Below are positions 8,449 to 17,579 of a DNA stretch of 64,000 nucleotides, piece after piece (positions within the stretch are counted from its first letter, which is position 1; each line of letters opens with the position of its first letter). The stretch is taken from positions 62,001-126,000 of the forward strand of contig NZ_QGGG01000013.1 in assembly GCF_003148475.1 (NCBI RefSeq). Reading direction: 5' to 3'. Made by a program: the position numbers and the translations under genes. A model generated the notes under the pieces. That model saw only the letters and a list, made by a program, of their open reading frames with translations, had not been told where the DNA came from and did not search any database. The stretch is from Pseudaminobacter salicylatoxidans (GTDB lineage Bacteria > Pseudomonadota > Alphaproteobacteria > Rhizobiales > Rhizobiaceae).

Positions 8449-9897
8449 TTAACCCTTCATCGCGCCGGCAACCGCCTGATCGACCAGCTTCTGCGCCTCG
8501 ACACGGGCGCGGATCTTGTCGGCAAGCCCGGCGCCGGCGGTCTTTGCCGCCTCGGGCAGCGTCTCGAATTCGGCGAGCGCCTTGTCCAGTTCACCCGACT
8601 TGATCGCATATTCGATGCGTGCGGTGGTTTCCGGCACGCCCGCACCCTCGACGGGCCCGACCGGGCGCACTGCCACCAGCGACTGCGCGCTGGTAACCAG
8701 CCTGTCGAGCACGCCCGCCTTCTCGTCCACCGGCTTCGCGGCGGCGATCATTGCCTGGATGGCCGGCTTGGTTTCGGCCTGGATGTCGGCGAGCGTGGGA
8801 ACGCCGCTCTGCGCATAGGTCCGCAATTGCGCGATGCCGGATGCATCGGGCGCGATGGCCGCGAATGTCTCGAGTTCGGCCTCGAAGGGCGCGCCGCGCT
8901 CGACCGCCGACTTGAGCGCCGACGACGCGATGGCCAGCGCCACCTTGGGCTGGCCGGCCTGCGCCTCCACCTTGCCCGACAGGTCGTTCACCTTCTGCTC
9001 GAGCGCGGAAATCTTGCCATCCGCGGCGGTCATGGCTTCGCCGCCGCTCCTGGCCAGCGCCTCGACGCCGGCAATGCGCTCGCCAAGGGCGGCAAGATCG
9101 CCGGAAGCGGCCTGGCTTGCCCCCTGCTGCTCGCGCAGCGCGGCGATCGCCGCCTCGGTTTCCCTGACGCGGCCATCCAGCGCCTGCAGCCCGGCCTCGT
9201 CGCCGGTGGCGGGTGCCGCGCTCTCGCGCAGATTGGCAAGGTCGGCCTTCACCGCGTCGAGCGACTTCGTCACCGTCTCGACCTGGCCGGCAAGCTGCGT
9301 GTCGGGCTGGCTGCCGGCGTTCTTCAGCGCCGTGATGTCCTGTTGCATGCCCGAAAACTCGGCGCGCAGCGAATCGATCTGCGACTGCGCCACCCCGCCA
9401 TTCGAGCCGGGAGCCGGCAGGACACCGGAATATTGCAGCGCGCCCGCACCCGCCAGCGCGATCACCCCACCGACAATGCCGGCGGCAAGCGGCGGAAATC
9501 CGCTGCGGCGCGGCTGCGGCGCGGCCGCGGGCGATGCAGGCTTCTGCGGCGGCTGCCGGTCGGAAGCGGTGGCCGCGGATTGCGGTTTCCGGGCCTCGGA
9601 GGAGGGGGCGGAAGCGCTCTCCGGTTTCTTGCCGGCATCGGACGTTCCAGTCTTCGGCTGCTCTGAAGCTGCCTTGGGCTTTTCTTCCGGTTTGGCCGAA
9701 GCGGCCGGCGTTTCGACGGTCTTTTCGGCCATTGCGGGTTCCTGCGGCTTTGACGATTGGGAAGAAGCTTTCGCTTCGGTCGGCTCGGATTGCTTCTTTT
9801 CCGGGTCCGAAATGCGTGAAACCGCGCCCGGTTCCAGTTCTATCGTCACCGGTTCCCGATGTGTCCTGGAGTGCCGCGCGCTCGGCGTCTTGACCAT
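8449..9897 (-). CDS. Mitofilin/Mic60-like inner membrane protein
   Basis: 482 residues from the ATG at 9897. A disordered Pro/Ala/Lys-rich N-terminal region (about 130 residues) precedes a single membrane helix at about 134-155, then a long coiled-coil-prone periplasmic region and a C-terminal helical part ending ARVEAQKLVDQAVAGAMKG, which fits the mitofilin signature domain. Alphaproteobacterial Mic60 homologues sit between hemD and hemY, as here, and have been linked to membrane curvature and outer-membrane contact. Assignment rests on architecture, position and the C-terminal pattern. The ATG at 9912 is an alternative start. Confidence 0.8.
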   Translation of the reverse strand: MVKTPSARHSRTHREPVTIELEPGAVSRISDPEKKQSEPTEAKASSQSSKPQEPAMAEKTVETPAASAKPEEKPKAASEQPKTGTSDAGKKPESASAPSSEARKPQSAATASDRQPPQKPASPAAAPQPRRSGFPPLAAGIVGGVIALAGAGALQYSGVLPAPGSNGGVAQSQIDSLRAEFSGMQQDITALKNAGSQPDTQLAGQVETVTKSLDAVKADLANLRESAAPATGDEAGLQALDGRVRETEAAIAALREQQGASQAASGDLAALGERIAGVEALARSGGEAMTAADGKISALEQKVNDLSGKVEAQAGQPKVALAIASSALKSAVERGAPFEAELETFAAIAPDASGIAQLRTYAQSGVPTLADIQAETKPAIQAMIAAAKPVDEKAGVLDRLVTSAQSLVAVRPVGPVEGAGVPETTARIEYAIKSGELDKALAEFETLPEAAKTAGAGLADKIRARVEAQKLVDQAVAGAMKG

Positions 9898-9997
9898 AAG
9901 AGAACTCCGCAATGAGTGTCGCTGTCAGAAATTCCCGGAAAGAGGAACCGTGAAGGGGATCAGTAGCACACCAGCCTCGCGTGAAAAAAGACAAGCG

Positions 9998-10723
9998 TCA
10001 TGAAACGGCCGGAGATGCTGCCGCCAGGCGCGCCAGAAGCGCATCCTCGTCGGGCGTGGCGGCGGTGAAGATATGTGCCCCCTCAAGCCCCTGCAGGCTG
10101 GCGGCGACACGCGGCGAAAGGCACAGCAGCGCGCCTGCGGCAAGACGCGGATGGGCGTGCGCAAGCATGGCGAATGCCTCCGCAGCCTTTGCCGAATAGA
10201 GCAGCACCGCATCCGGTGCGTCATTTTCGAGCAGGTCGCGCAACGCCGTTTCGGAAGGCTGCAGCCGGTCGGTGTCATAGGTTTCGATCGCCTGCAGCGC
10301 AAACCCGGCCTCGCGCATATGCCTCTCGAAATCCGGCATGCGCACGCGCCCGGCCAGATAGGCGATGCGCGCGCCTGCGGGCAGCTCGGCGACGATCGCC
10401 TGCGCCAGCCCGGCGGCATCGCCCGGCCCATTGTCCACGGCGGCAAAGCCGGCATCGCGCGCGGCCTTCGCCGTTCTGGCGCCGACAGCGAGGCACCGTG
10501 TCCGGGACAGCATGTCGATCAGCTCGCGCGGCGCATGGGAAAGCGCATTGGCGCTGGTGACGGCAACTGCATCGAAAGGACCGTGAACCGCCTCAAGGTC
10601 GACCGGCAGCGCAACGGTGCGCGACAGCGGCAAAAGCACCGCTTCATAGCCCGCCTGCTTCAGCCGCGCGGCAGTAGCCGACGCCCCCGGTTCGGGGCGC
10701 GTCACCAGCACGCGGCCGGCCAT
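9998..10723 (-). CDS. hemD: Uroporphyrinogen-III synthase
   Basis: 241 residues starting [21 protein letters not shown], the usual HemD N-terminus. HemD closes and inverts ring D of hydroxymethylbilane to give uroporphyrinogen III. The family is poorly conserved, but the bilobed pattern (LVTRP at the start, [12 protein letters not shown] in the middle, [14 protein letters not shown] in the second lobe) is present. The ATG immediately follows the stop of hemC, so both are one transcription unit. Confidence 0.92.
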   Translation of the reverse strand: MAGRVLVTRPEPGASATAARLKQAGYEAVLLPLSRTVALPVDLEAVHGPFDAVAVTSANALSHAPRELIDMLSRTRCLAVGARTAKAARDAGFAAVDNGPGDAAGLAQAIVAELPAGARIAYLAGRVRMPDFERHMREAGFALQAIETYDTDRLQPSETALRDLLENDAPDAVLLYSAKAAEAFAMLAHAHPRLAAGALLCLSPRVAASLQGLEGAHIFTAATPDEDALLARLAAASPAVS

Positions 10724-11653
10724 TCAGCCCCACGCCTCGAAGAACTTGGGGCCGGCTCTGCCGCGCACATCCTCGCCGGCGGCGCGGCCGATGGCTTCGG
10801 CGTCCGAAACCTTGCCTTCGCGCTCCACCTCATGCGCCTCCTGTCCGTCGAGCGACAGGATGATGCCCTTGAAGAACAATCGGTCGCCGTCGACCACCGC
10901 GTGGCCGGCAATCGGCGTGCGGCAGGACCCGTCAAGCGCCCGCAGATAGGCGCGCTCGCAAGTCAGCGCATGGCCGGTCGGGGCATCATGGATGGCCGAC
11001 AGCATTTCCCTGATCGACCTGTCGGCCGAGCGAAACTCGATGCCGATGGCGCCCTGGCCGGGCGCCGGCGGGAACATATCCAGCGGCATCAGGTCCGTGA
11101 TGATGTGGGTGAGGCCCAGCCGGCGCAAGCCCGCATAGGCAAGCAGGGTGCCGGCGGCGATGCCTTCATCCAGCTTGCGCAGGCGCGTCTGCACGTTGCC
11201 GCGAAAGATGATGACGTTGAGGTCGGGTCGCATGCGGCGGATCAGCGACTGCCGGCGCAGCGACGAAGAGCCAACGGTTGCGCCATGCGGCAGCTCGGCG
11301 ATGGAAGGCGCGAGCTTGCCGATGAAGGTGTCGCGCACGTCCTCGCGCGGCAGGAAGACGGTAGCCTCCAGGCCATCCGGCAGCACCGTCGCCATGTCCT
11401 TGGAGGAATGGACGGCGATATCGATGCGCCCGTCGAACAGCGCATCCTCCAGTTCCTTGGTGAACAGCCCCTTGCCGCCGACTTCCGACAGCGGCTTGTC
11501 CAGGATCTGGTCGCCTGTGGTGGTGAGGGGCACGATCTCGAACGCGTCTTCGCTCAGGCCATGCGCGGCCATCAGCCGGTCGCGCGTCTCATGCGCCTGT
11601 GCCAGCGCCAGCGGGCTGGCGCGCGTTCCGATTTTCAAGGCTTTTGTTTGCAT
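10724..11653 (-). CDS. hemC: Hydroxymethylbilane synthase (porphobilinogen deaminase)
   Basis: 309 residues, normal length. Family signatures are [14 protein letters not shown] at the start, VHSSKDMAT with the catalytic region, and [12 protein letters not shown] with Cys244, which carries the dipyrromethane cofactor. The enzyme polymerises four porphobilinogen units. It is the first gene of the minus-strand hemC-hemD-Mic60-hemY cluster and is divergent from tsaD across 96 bases that must hold both promoters. Confidence 0.97.
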   Translation of the reverse strand: MQTKALKIGTRASPLALAQAHETRDRLMAAHGLSEDAFEIVPLTTTGDQILDKPLSEVGGKGLFTKELEDALFDGRIDIAVHSSKDMATVLPDGLEATVFLPREDVRDTFIGKLAPSIAELPHGATVGSSSLRRQSLIRRMRPDLNVIIFRGNVQTRLRKLDEGIAAGTLLAYAGLRRLGLTHIITDLMPLDMFPPAPGQGAIGIEFRSADRSIREMLSAIHDAPTGHALTCERAYLRALDGSCRTPIAGHAVVDGDRLFFKGIILSLDGQEAHEVEREGKVSDAEAIGRAAGEDVRGRAGPKFFEAWG

Positions 11654-11749
11654 GGCGCTCCGTCCGTGATACCCACCCGGCGAGCGGGGAATTCTCCCCT
11701 ATTCTCCTATCGGGGAAATGACGGCCGGGCAATGGAACGAAATGACGCC

Positions 11750-12835
11750 ATGATCCGCATACTCGGGATCGAGACAAGCTGCGACGAAACCGCCGCCAGC
11801 GTGGTGGCGCTGGGCGAGGACGCGCCGCACATCCTGTCCAATGTCGTGCTGAGCCAGATCGAGGATCATGCCGCCTTTGGCGGGGTGGTGCCGGAAATCG
11901 CAGCGCGCGCCCATGTCGAAGCCCTCGACGGCATCGTGGAAGCAGCCCTAGCCGACGCAGGCACAAAGCTCTCGGACATCGACGCCATTGCCGCCACCGC
12001 CGGGCCGGGCCTCGTGGGCGGGCTGATCGTCGGGCTGATGACGGCCAAGGCAATCGCCGCCGCTGCCGGCAAGCCACTGATTGCCGTCAACCATCTGGAA
12101 GGCCACGCGCTGACGGCGCGGCTGACGGATGGGCTCTCCTTCCCCTACCTGCTGCTGCTCGTTTCCGGCGGCCATACGCAGATCCTGCTCGTGCGTGGCG
12201 TCGGCGACTATCAGCGCTGGGCGACGACCATCGACGATGCGCTGGGCGAGGCCTTCGACAAGACGGCGAAGATGCTCGGCCTGCCCTATCCGGGCGGCCC
12301 GAGCGTGGAAAGGACGGCTGCCGCCGGCGATGCAACCCGCTTTGCCTTTCCGCGCCCGATGAAGGGCGAGGCGCGCCCCGATTTCTCCTTCTCCGGCCTG
12401 AAGACCGCCGTGCGGCAAGCGGCGACCGCGATCGCGCCGCTGAGCGACCGGGACGTGGCCGATATCTGCGCCTCGTTCCAGACGGCGGTTTCGGATGCGC
12501 TGGGCGACCGGGTGGCGCGTGCGCTGGCCCGCTTCCGCGAGGAATATCCGGCGGTGGACGCCCCCGCGCTGGTGGTGGCGGGCGGCGTCGCCGCCAACAA
12601 GACGATCCGCGCCACGCTGGAAACGCTGTGCACCGACAACGGCTTTGCCTTTGTCGCGCCGCCGCATGCGCTGTGCACCGACAATGCGGCGATGATTGCC
12701 TGGGCAGGCATCGAGCGCATGCGCGCCGGGCTGCTCGACCCCGATGCGATGGATTTCGTGCCGCGCTCGCGCTGGCCGCTGGATAGCGTCTCGGTGCCGG
12801 TGGTCGGCTCGGGCAGAAGAGGGGCAAAGGCATGA
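11750..12835 (+). CDS. tsaD: tRNA N6-threonylcarbamoyladenosine transferase TsaD
   Basis: 361 residues. It contains [14 protein letters not shown], the metal-binding NHLEGH motif, LLVSGGHTQ and the [10 protein letters not shown] segment. TsaD transfers threonylcarbamoyl to A37 of ANN-decoding tRNAs, in complex with TsaB and TsaE; a TsaE domain is encoded elsewhere in this window (58265-59776). The ATG at 11750 gives the standard start [10 protein letters not shown]; an in-frame ATG at 11732 is possible. The stop overlaps gpsA by four bases, making tsaD the head of a plus-strand operon. Confidence 0.96.
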   Translation: MIRILGIETSCDETAASVVALGEDAPHILSNVVLSQIEDHAAFGGVVPEIAARAHVEALDGIVEAALADAGTKLSDIDAIAATAGPGLVGGLIVGLMTAKAIAAAAGKPLIAVNHLEGHALTARLTDGLSFPYLLLLVSGGHTQILLVRGVGDYQRWATTIDDALGEAFDKTAKMLGLPYPGGPSVERTAAAGDATRFAFPRPMKGEARPDFSFSGLKTAVRQAATAIAPLSDRDVADICASFQTAVSDALGDRVARALARFREEYPAVDAPALVVAGGVAANKTIRATLETLCTDNGFAFVAPPHALCTDNAAMIAWAGIERMRAGLLDPDAMDFVPRSRWPLDSVSVPVVGSGRRGAKA

Positions 12836-13815
12836 GTGGCTATCGCGTAACCGTTCTCGGCGGCGGCGCATGGGGCACGGCGCTCGGGCTGACGGCGGCG
12901 CGCGCCGGCCATGACGTGCGGCTGTGGGCGCGCGATCCCGAAATGGTCGAGGCGCTGCGGCGCGGCGAGAACCCGCGCTATCTGCCCGGCATCGCGCTTG
13001 AACCCGCGCTCGAAGCAACGACGGATCTAGCGGGAGCGCTCGACGGCACGGATTGCGTCCTCATCGTCACGCCGGCGCAAGTGCTGCGCTCGGTTCTCAC
13101 GGCAGCGAAACCGCATCTGCCGGCCGGTGCGCCGCTGGTGCTGTGCGCCAAGGGCATAGAGCGCGAAACCGGCACGCTGCTGTCGCAGATCGCCGACGAG
13201 ATCGTGCCGAACCATCTGGTCGCGGCCCTGTCCGGTCCGAGCTTTGCCTCCGATGTTTCGCGCGGCCTGCCGACGGCGGTGGTGATCGCCGCGCGCGAGG
13301 AAGAACTCGCGGCGGGACTGGCGCAGCGCTTCTCCACCAGCAGCTTCCGCTGCTATTCGACCGACGATCTCATCGGCGTCGAGATCGGCGGCGCACTGAA
13401 GAATGTATTTGCCATCGCGGCCGGCGCAGTCACCGGGGCCGGGCTCGGCGCCAGCGCGCAGGCCGCCACCGTCACGCGCGGCTTTGCCGAACTGCGGCGC
13501 ATCGGGGAAGCCTTCGGCGCGCGGCCCGAAACGCTGATGGGGCTTTCCGGCTTCGGCGACCTGATGCTGACCTGCTCGTCCCCGCAGTCGCGCAACTTCG
13601 CCTATGGGCTGGCGCTGGGGCGCGGCGAGCCGCTGGAAGGCCGGCCGCTGGCCGAGGGCGTGGCCACAGCCGCGATTGCCGCCCGCATCACGCGGGAACG
13701 CGGCATCCGCGCGCCCATCATCACCACGGTCTCCGAAATACTCGCGGGATCGATCACCGTTCAGGAAGCGGTGACGGCGCTGATGACGCGCCCACTGCGC
13801 CACGAAGCCGAATAG
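12832..13815 (+). CDS. gpsA: NAD(P)H-dependent glycerol-3-phosphate dehydrogenase
   Basis: 327 residues. The Rossmann motif [14 protein letters not shown] is at the N-terminus, CAKGIE and ALSGPSFA are in the middle, and the catalytic-lysine region [16 protein letters not shown] is intact. It makes sn-glycerol-3-phosphate from dihydroxyacetone phosphate for phospholipid synthesis. The start overlaps tsaD (ATGA). The tsaD-gpsA pairing is frequent in alphaproteobacteria. Confidence 0.97.
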   Translation: MSGYRVTVLGGGAWGTALGLTAARAGHDVRLWARDPEMVEALRRGENPRYLPGIALEPALEATTDLAGALDGTDCVLIVTPAQVLRSVLTAAKPHLPAGAPLVLCAKGIERETGTLLSQIADEIVPNHLVAALSGPSFASDVSRGLPTAVVIAAREEELAAGLAQRFSTSSFRCYSTDDLIGVEIGGALKNVFAIAAGAVTGAGLGASAQAATVTRGFAELRRIGEAFGARPETLMGLSGFGDLMLTCSSPQSRNFAYGLALGRGEPLEGRPLAEGVATAAIAARITRERGIRAPIITTVSEILAGSITVQEAVTALMTRPLRHEAE

Positions 13816-13840
13816 ATTTTCAGACAGGAGCGGAAATTCC

Positions 13841-14137
13841 ATGCTGTTTGCGTTCATCTGCAAGGACAAGCCCAATCATCTTCAGCTGCGCATGGAGGTG
13901 CGGCCGAACCACGCCGCGTTCCTGAACGGCCTGAACGCCGAAGGAAGGTTGAAATTCGCGGGACCCTTCCTGGATGACGACGGCAATCCTTGCGGCAGCC
14001 TGGTCGTGATCGAGGCAAGGGACAGGCAGGCGGCCGCCGATCTTGCCGCGAGCGATCCCTATGCCAGGGCGGGTCTGTTCGAATCGGTCGAAATCCGCCC
14101 GTGGAACTGGGTGTTCAACAATCCGGCAAGTGCCTGA
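13841..14137 (+). CDS. YciI-like protein
   Basis: 98 residues starting MLFAFICKDKPNHLQLRM, followed by RPNHAAFLNGL, FAGPFLDDDGNPCGSLVVIEA and AASDPYARAGLF. This is the YciI/YCII fold, a dimeric ferredoxin-like protein with a conserved His and Asp; no enzymatic role is firmly established. It sits 25 bases after gpsA, with GACAGGAG upstream of its ATG, and 11 bases before the EVE gene. Confidence 0.88.
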   Translation: MLFAFICKDKPNHLQLRMEVRPNHAAFLNGLNAEGRLKFAGPFLDDDGNPCGSLVVIEARDRQAAADLAASDPYARAGLFESVEIRPWNWVFNNPASA

Positions 14138-14148
14138 GGACCTGCGAC

Positions 14149-14574
14149 ATGAATTACTGGCTGTTCAAATCCGAGCCGTTCAAATTCTCCTTCGAGGACC
14201 TCAAGGCGCTCGGCAGGAAGGGCTCGCAATGGGACGGCGTGCGCAACTATCAGGCCCGCAACAACATGCGCGCCATGCAGATCGGCGATCTCGGCTTCTT
14301 CTACCACTCCAATGAGGGGCTGGCGGTCGTGGGCATCTGCGAGGTCTGCGCGCTCGCCCATCACGACACGACGACCGAGGACCCGCGCTGGGAATGCGTG
14401 GATGTGCGCGCCGTGCGCGACATGCCGCGTCCGGTGACGCTGGCCGATGCGAAGGCCAATCCGAAGCTCGAGAAAATGTCGCTGGTCACCTCGATGCGCC
14501 TTTCGGTGCAGCCGGTGACCCCCGACGAGTGGCAGGAGGTCTGCCGCATGGGCGGGCTCGATCCGGCGCCGTGA
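14149..14574 (+). CDS. EVE domain protein
   Basis: 141 residues. The EVE (PUA-like) fold pattern is clear: MNYWLFKSEP at the start, WDGVRNYQARNNMRAMQIGDLGFFYHSN in the middle and the closing MRLSVQPVTPDEW. EVE proteins bind modified nucleobases in DNA or RNA, and this stand-alone housekeeping form is common (thymocyte nuclear protein 1-like). The stop overlaps a GTG start of a methyltransferase, which makes a functional link possible but unproven. Confidence 0.92.
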   Translation: MNYWLFKSEPFKFSFEDLKALGRKGSQWDGVRNYQARNNMRAMQIGDLGFFYHSNEGLAVVGICEVCALAHHDTTTEDPRWECVDVRAVRDMPRPVTLADAKANPKLEKMSLVTSMRLSVQPVTPDEWQEVCRMGGLDPAP

Positions 14575-15218
14575 CGCCCGAAGACGCAAAGCGCTTCATC
14601 CGCACCAATACCGCGCTGATGGCGCCGCCGCATGTGCCGGAAATCCGGCTCTATCTGGCCGATGAAGCGCATGAACTGTGGGAGAAGACCGAGGAAGAAC
14701 TGGCCGAGATCGGCCTGCCGCCGCCCTTCTGGGCCTTCGCCTGGGCGGGCGGGCAGGGGTTGGCCCGCTATATAATGGACAACCCGCAAACCGTGCGCGG
14801 CAAGCGCGTGCTGGATTTTGCGTCGGGATCCGGCATGGTTGCGATTGCGGCGGCAATGGCCGGCGCGCGCGAGGTGATCGCCGCCGATATCGATCCGTTT
14901 TGCGAGGCGGCGGTGACGCTGAACGGCGAGGCCAATGGCGTTTCGCCGGGGTTCACCGGCACCGATACGATCGGCACGGATGACGGCTGGGATATCGTGC
15001 TGGCCGGGGATGTTTTCTATCAGAAAGACTTTGCCGAAAGGCTGGTCGGCTGGTTTTCCAATCTCCGCCGGCGCGGCGCGGATATTCTGGTCGGCGATCC
15101 CGGCCGTTCCTACCTGCCGAAGGAACGGCTTGCCGAACTCGCCGTTTATCAGGTTCCGGTCACTCGCGCCCTTGAGGATGCCGAGGTCAAGCGCACCACG
15201 GTGTGGCGCTTCGGTTAA
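14571..15218 (+). CDS. Class I SAM-dependent methyltransferase (ETF-beta lysine methyltransferase-like)
   Basis: 215 residues starting at a GTG that overlaps the EVE gene stop (GTGA). Motif I is VLDFASGSGMVAIAAA, followed by VIAADIDPFC and the post-I segment DIVLAGDVFY. The N-terminal block FWAFAWAGGQGLARYI is characteristic of the COG3897 group (Nnt1/ETFBKMT-like). Members methylate protein lysines; in alphaproteobacteria the electron-transfer flavoprotein beta subunit is a known target of this family. The precise target here is inferred. Confidence 0.87.
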   Translation: MTPEDAKRFIRTNTALMAPPHVPEIRLYLADEAHELWEKTEEELAEIGLPPPFWAFAWAGGQGLARYIMDNPQTVRGKRVLDFASGSGMVAIAAAMAGAREVIAADIDPFCEAAVTLNGEANGVSPGFTGTDTIGTDDGWDIVLAGDVFYQKDFAERLVGWFSNLRRRGADILVGDPGRSYLPKERLAELAVYQVPVTRALEDAEVKRTTVWRFG

Positions 15219-15313
15219 GGCCGACGACGTTTCCCTGTTATTGTCCTCGGGGTCTATCTATTCGTTCGAGCCGATCTTTTCCGAAATCCGGTTTCCGCTT
15301 TTCGCTGACGCTT

Positions 15314-15892
15314 TCAGCGTACCACTTTCAGCACCGTCCGTTCGTTGAGATAGGGCAGCAGCCGCGCCATGGTGCGCGCGCTGACCGCCACGCAGCCCTG
15401 TGTCGGCGAGAAATCCGGGCGGGCGAGATGGAAGAAGATCGCGCTGCCGCGCCCGCGCCGGCGCGGGCTTATGTTCCAGTCGAGCACCAGGCAGGCGTCA
15501 TAAAGCCGGTCGTTGCGACGCATATATTCGTGGCTGGCCGCATAGGGCAGCCTTACCGGCCGGTTGTAGTTGCGGTCGCCGGGCACTTCGCACCAGCCGA
15601 GCGCGGCGTCGATCTCGCGCATGGGAAGCCGCGTGCGGTTTACCGTGAACTGATCGCGCCGGAAATAGCCCGAAAGAATGCGCATGGCCGCCAGCGGCGT
15701 GCGGCCATCGCCCTCGCGCTTGTTGGCGGTTATCCCGCCACGCCCCAGCGCGCAGAAGAAAACGGTTCCGCCTACATTCATGAAACCTTGCGTGGGGTGG
15801 CCGGGACGCGCCCGAACCGTCAATATCCTCAGGCTTTTGCGGTTTTTTGCAACCGCCTCATTGCGCTCGTGTTTTTTAGAGTATGATCGCAT
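15314..15892 (-). CDS. L,D-transpeptidase family protein
   Basis: About 192 residues from the ATG at 15892; a GTG at 15904 is an alternative. The catalytic block FFHLARPDFSPTQGCVAVS has the family Cys in a TQGCV version of the SHGC motif, with the upstream His of the active site. This is the short COG3786-type YkuD domain. No clear signal peptide is visible, only a basic N-terminus (SKKHERN), which is common in this subgroup. The gene is divergent from the adjacent response regulator across about 96 bases. Confidence 0.85.
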   Translation of the reverse strand: MRSYSKKHERNEAVAKNRKSLRILTVRARPGHPTQGFMNVGGTVFFCALGRGGITANKREGDGRTPLAAMRILSGYFRRDQFTVNRTRLPMREIDAALGWCEVPGDRNYNRPVRLPYAASHEYMRRNDRLYDACLVLDWNISPRRRGRGSAIFFHLARPDFSPTQGCVAVSARTMARLLPYLNERTVLKVVR

Positions 15893-15988
15893 GGAACAAA
15901 TCACTGTGATCGGCTTTTCTGGAGATCAGCTTGGCCATAAACCGGCAACGGTCAACAGAATAACGCATGTAAAACAACGGATTGATCT

Positions 15989-16672
15989 ATGAGTTCACGC
16001 ACCATCCTGATCGTCGACGACGACGAAGACCTGCGTTCCACGCTTGTCGAGCAACTTTCCCTCTATGAGGAGTTCGACGTGCTGCAGGAAGCCAGCGCCT
16101 CCAAGGGCGTGGCGGTTGCGCGCGGCGGCCTCGTGGATCTCCTCATCATGGATGTCGGCCTGCCGGACATGGACGGCCGCGAAGCGGTGAAGATCCTGCG
16201 CAAGGGCGGCTACAAGGCCCCCATCATCATGCTCACCGGCCACGACACCGATTCGGACACGATCCTCGGCCTCGAGGCCGGCGCCAACGACTATGTCACC
16301 AAGCCGTTCCGCTTCGCGGTGCTGCTTGCCCGCATCCGCGCCCAGCTTCGCCAGCATGAACAGAGCGAGGACGCGACCTTCGCGGTCGGCCCCTACACCT
16401 TCAAGCCCAGCCAGAAGCTGCTTCTGGATCAGCGCGGGGCCAAGGTGCGCCTGACCGAAAAGGAGGCCTCGATCATCAAATATCTCTATCGCGCCGACCA
16501 GAAGGTGGTGACCCGCGACGTGCTGTTGGAAGAAGTCTGGGGCTACAATTCAGGCGTCACCACGCATACGCTGGAAACACATGTCTACCGGCTGCGCCAG
16601 AAGATCGAGCGTGATCCTTCCAATGCTGAAATTCTTGTGACAGAAAGCGGCGGATACAAGCTGGTTCCCTGA
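15989..16672 (+). CDS. OmpR-family response regulator (CenR-like)
   Basis: 227 residues: receiver domain 1-120 with phospho-acceptor Asp55 in LLIMDVGLPDMDG and acidic pocket VDDDED, then a winged-helix DNA-binding domain (about 125-227) with LTEKEASIIKYLYRA and HVYRLRQKIERDP. The FKPSQKLL and GLEAGANDYVTKPFRFAVLLARIRA segments resemble the essential envelope regulator CenR of alphaproteobacteria, but I cannot confirm this by alignment. No cognate kinase is adjacent. An L,D-transpeptidase is divergently placed, which fits a cell-wall role. Confidence 0.9.
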   Translation: MSSRTILIVDDDEDLRSTLVEQLSLYEEFDVLQEASASKGVAVARGGLVDLLIMDVGLPDMDGREAVKILRKGGYKAPIIMLTGHDTDSDTILGLEAGANDYVTKPFRFAVLLARIRAQLRQHEQSEDATFAVGPYTFKPSQKLLLDQRGAKVRLTEKEASIIKYLYRADQKVVTRDVLLEEVWGYNSGVTTHTLETHVYRLRQKIERDPSNAEILVTESGGYKLVP

Positions 16673-16735
16673 CCGGTTTGCGGTTCGGGGGGACCGCATA
16701 GGGGAGGGGTGCCAGACCAAGCAGTCGGGGACACC

Positions 16736-17191
16736 ATGGCGCTGGATGACGACATCCGGATACTGTCCGGCGTGAGACTCTTCGAGGGTTTCAGCCAGGA
16801 ACAGTTGCGTCTGCTCGCCTTCGGCACGGAAACGATGCGTCTACCGGCCGGGCGCAAGCTCTATCTCGAGGACGACGAGGCCGATTCAGCCTATGTCGTC
16901 ATCAGCGGCGGCATCATATTGTTCCACGAACATGACCAAAACAGGACGCCGATCGCAATCATCCCTCCCGGCGCGATTCTCGGCGAACTGGCGCTCATCG
17001 CCGACACGCGCCGGCTGACCAGCGCCGCCGCCGAAAGCGATTCGGAAGTGATGCGCCTGAACCGCAGGATGTTCCACCGCATCCTCGAGGAATATCCCGA
17101 TCTTGCGGTGCGGCTGCATCAGCGCATCACCGAAGAATTGCAGGCGCTGATCCGTCGCATCGAGGCGATGGCGCCGCGTTTCACGCCCTGA
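16736..17191 (+). CDS. Cyclic nucleotide-binding domain protein
   Basis: 152 residues. A single cNMP-binding (Crp-like) domain covers nearly the whole protein: LFEGFSQEQLRLLAFGTE, LYLEDDEADSAYVVISGG and IIPPGAILGELALIADTRRLTSAAA. There is no helix-turn-helix. The phosphate-binding cassette GELALIADTRR keeps Glu and Arg in positions compatible with cNMP binding, so it may sense a cyclic nucleotide or act as a partner protein. It follows the response regulator by 63 bases in the same direction. The partner is unknown. Confidence 0.85.
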   Translation: MALDDDIRILSGVRLFEGFSQEQLRLLAFGTETMRLPAGRKLYLEDDEADSAYVVISGGIILFHEHDQNRTPIAIIPPGAILGELALIADTRRLTSAAAESDSEVMRLNRRMFHRILEEYPDLAVRLHQRITEELQALIRRIEAMAPRFTP

Positions 17192-17579
17192 TTTTTCCGT
17201 CCGGCGCCCCGTAACCCTGACGAAGCCTGTTGCTACAACGCTTGGTCTTCCCGCCATGAGGCGTATGGCGGTTTCCTGATGCAGCATCCGGTTTCCGCGT
17301 CTTTGCCCCAGGCGGCGGAAATGTGCTATCTCCGATCACAAAGTGGCATCAGAAAATTATTTGAAAACAATAGGTTAGATAATAAAGTGTTCGCCGTTAC
17401 GATGAAGCGGCGGCACGCGCGCCCCATCGTTCTTACAATCCGATCCCGCCCATCGGACCTGCCCGAACAAGCAGTTTTTCCACGCCTTGTCTGCGCCTGA
17501 CATACGAGTGGCCGCCGCGAAGGCGGCCGTATCGCTATCCAAAAATATGATCCCGAAAAGACGTTGCGCGCTGGCGCTC
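17192..17579. other. Convergent intergenic region
   Basis: 388 bases between two genes that converge. The segment from about 17338 to 17400 is AT-rich. A stable hairpin with perfect 7-bp arms GGCCGCC/GGCGGCC and loop GCGAA lies at 17510-17528, without a U-tract on either side. A short frame exists at 17279-17500, but it lacks recognisable similarity and I do not call it. A small RNA or transcript-end structure is possible. Confidence 0.4.

Noticed and set aside
6823-9666. A 947-codon plus-strand frame opposite hemY and the Mic60-like gene
   Set aside because: It is antisense to two recognised genes, is Arg/Gly/Leu-rich with no domains, and is the expected open shadow in GC-rich DNA.
10073-11749. 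Long in-frame extension upstream of tsaD that overlaps hemD and hemC antisense
   Set aside because: The tsaD family starts at [10 protein letters not shown]; the extension has no similarity to anything and lies opposite two real genes.
17279-17500. A 73-codon frame in the convergent gap
   Set aside because: No ribosome-binding site or family similarity; base composition changes abruptly within it. Left as part of the intergenic entry.
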